Part shown: positions 40,600 to 40,618 of the stretch, in pieces
Layout of the letters: every line of letters starts with the position of its first letter
Position numbering within the stretch: position 1 is the stretch's first letter
NCBI GenBank assembly: GCA_017302015.1
Contig: JAFLEE010000048.1
Coordinates: 1 to 40,618 of the forward strand
Source of the DNA: Spirochaetota bacterium
GTDB taxonomy: Bacteria; Spirochaetota; UBA12135; COTS27; JAFLEE01
Reading direction: 5' to 3'
DNA: 40,618 nucleotides
Translations under genes and position numbers: made by a program
Notes under the pieces: model-generated
What the model was told of the DNA's origin: nothing
Databases searched by the model: none
Seen by the model: only the letters and a program-made list of their open reading frames with translations

Positions 40600-40618
40600 C
40601 CGGGGGGATGGGGTCCAT

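Larger units (their letters stand above)
40214..40618. other. 405-bp terminal intergenic region, low complexity
   Basis: The first about 100 bp are AT-rich and should contain the URO-D promoter (candidates TATAAC near 40279-40274 and an AAGTTTT at 40254-40261, minus strand). From about 40325 to 40562 the plus strand is almost free of G, with a loose 6-bp period. A long hairpin closes the window. Translation in either direction gives only Pro- or Gly-rich repeats, so I do not call a gene. Confidence 0.6.

Noticed and set aside
40409-40618. A Gly-rich minus-strand open frame at the right edge
   Set aside because: It is the translation of a hexanucleotide repeat and a REP-like hairpin.

Overview
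The window is a GC-rich bacterial chromosome segment from a Gram-negative (diderm) organism. It carries outer-membrane beta-barrels, a lipobox protein, a TatA, and exported proteins of several unusual kinds: FecR-domain proteins with signal peptides, a small Planctomycete-type cytochrome c, a URO-D-family protein and FlgD/T9SS-like C-terminal domains. This mix fits the PVC superphylum (Planctomycetes, Verrucomicrobia, Lentisphaerae and Kiritimatiellae relatives) or a neighbouring uncultured phylum. That placement is an inference; there is no rRNA here to confirm it.

Layout. 1-4245 (minus strand): a housekeeping run in transcription order tRNA-Gly(GCC), a strong intrinsic terminator, tig (trigger factor), clpP, clpX, and a tlyA-type rRNA methyltransferase cut by the left edge. 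4712-5668 (plus): an OGG1-type DNA glycosylase. 6027-25085 (plus): ten consecutive co-oriented genes, nine of them exported, forming the accessory heart of the window. They comprise a TPR protein, a FecR-domain protein, an outer-membrane barrel fused to a transglutaminase-like domain, a 1,881-residue repeat protein, a lipoprotein with an octapeptide-repeat stalk and YWTD propeller (one frameshift), a SulP anion transporter, a Kelch/PKD protein with a T9SS-like tail, a second FecR protein, a second PorV-like barrel and a third barrel. 25097-26660 (minus): a chalcone-isomerase-like exported protein and a DUF1295 membrane protein. 26804-29938 (plus): valS and tatA. 30037-35653 (minus): a family-2 beta-mannosidase, a DUF2723 membrane protein and a short miaB. 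35768-37595 (plus): a PSCyt1 cytochrome and an MFS transporter. 37623-40213 (minus): a membrane diguanylate cyclase and a URO-D protein. The right end is a low-complexity polypyrimidine stretch and a long hairpin.

How the genes work together. The first block covers nascent-chain folding and proteolysis. The 6-25 kb block looks like two related surface modules: each pairs a secreted FecR protein with a PorV-like barrel and a large Asn/Thr-rich secreted protein ending in a FlgD/T9SS-like domain. Several junctions overlap by 4 nt (ATGA), so translation is probably coupled. This block is the best candidate for an undescribed cell-surface system. The GH2 mannosidase has an AraC-style pair of direct repeats in front of a -10 element that has no -35 partner.

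Non-coding structure is unusually rich: a 37-bp-arm REP-like inverted repeat, two 42-bp direct repeats, a seven-copy 17-bp tandem array that supplies the stop codon of the URO-D gene, and a degenerate hexanucleotide repeat at the right end.
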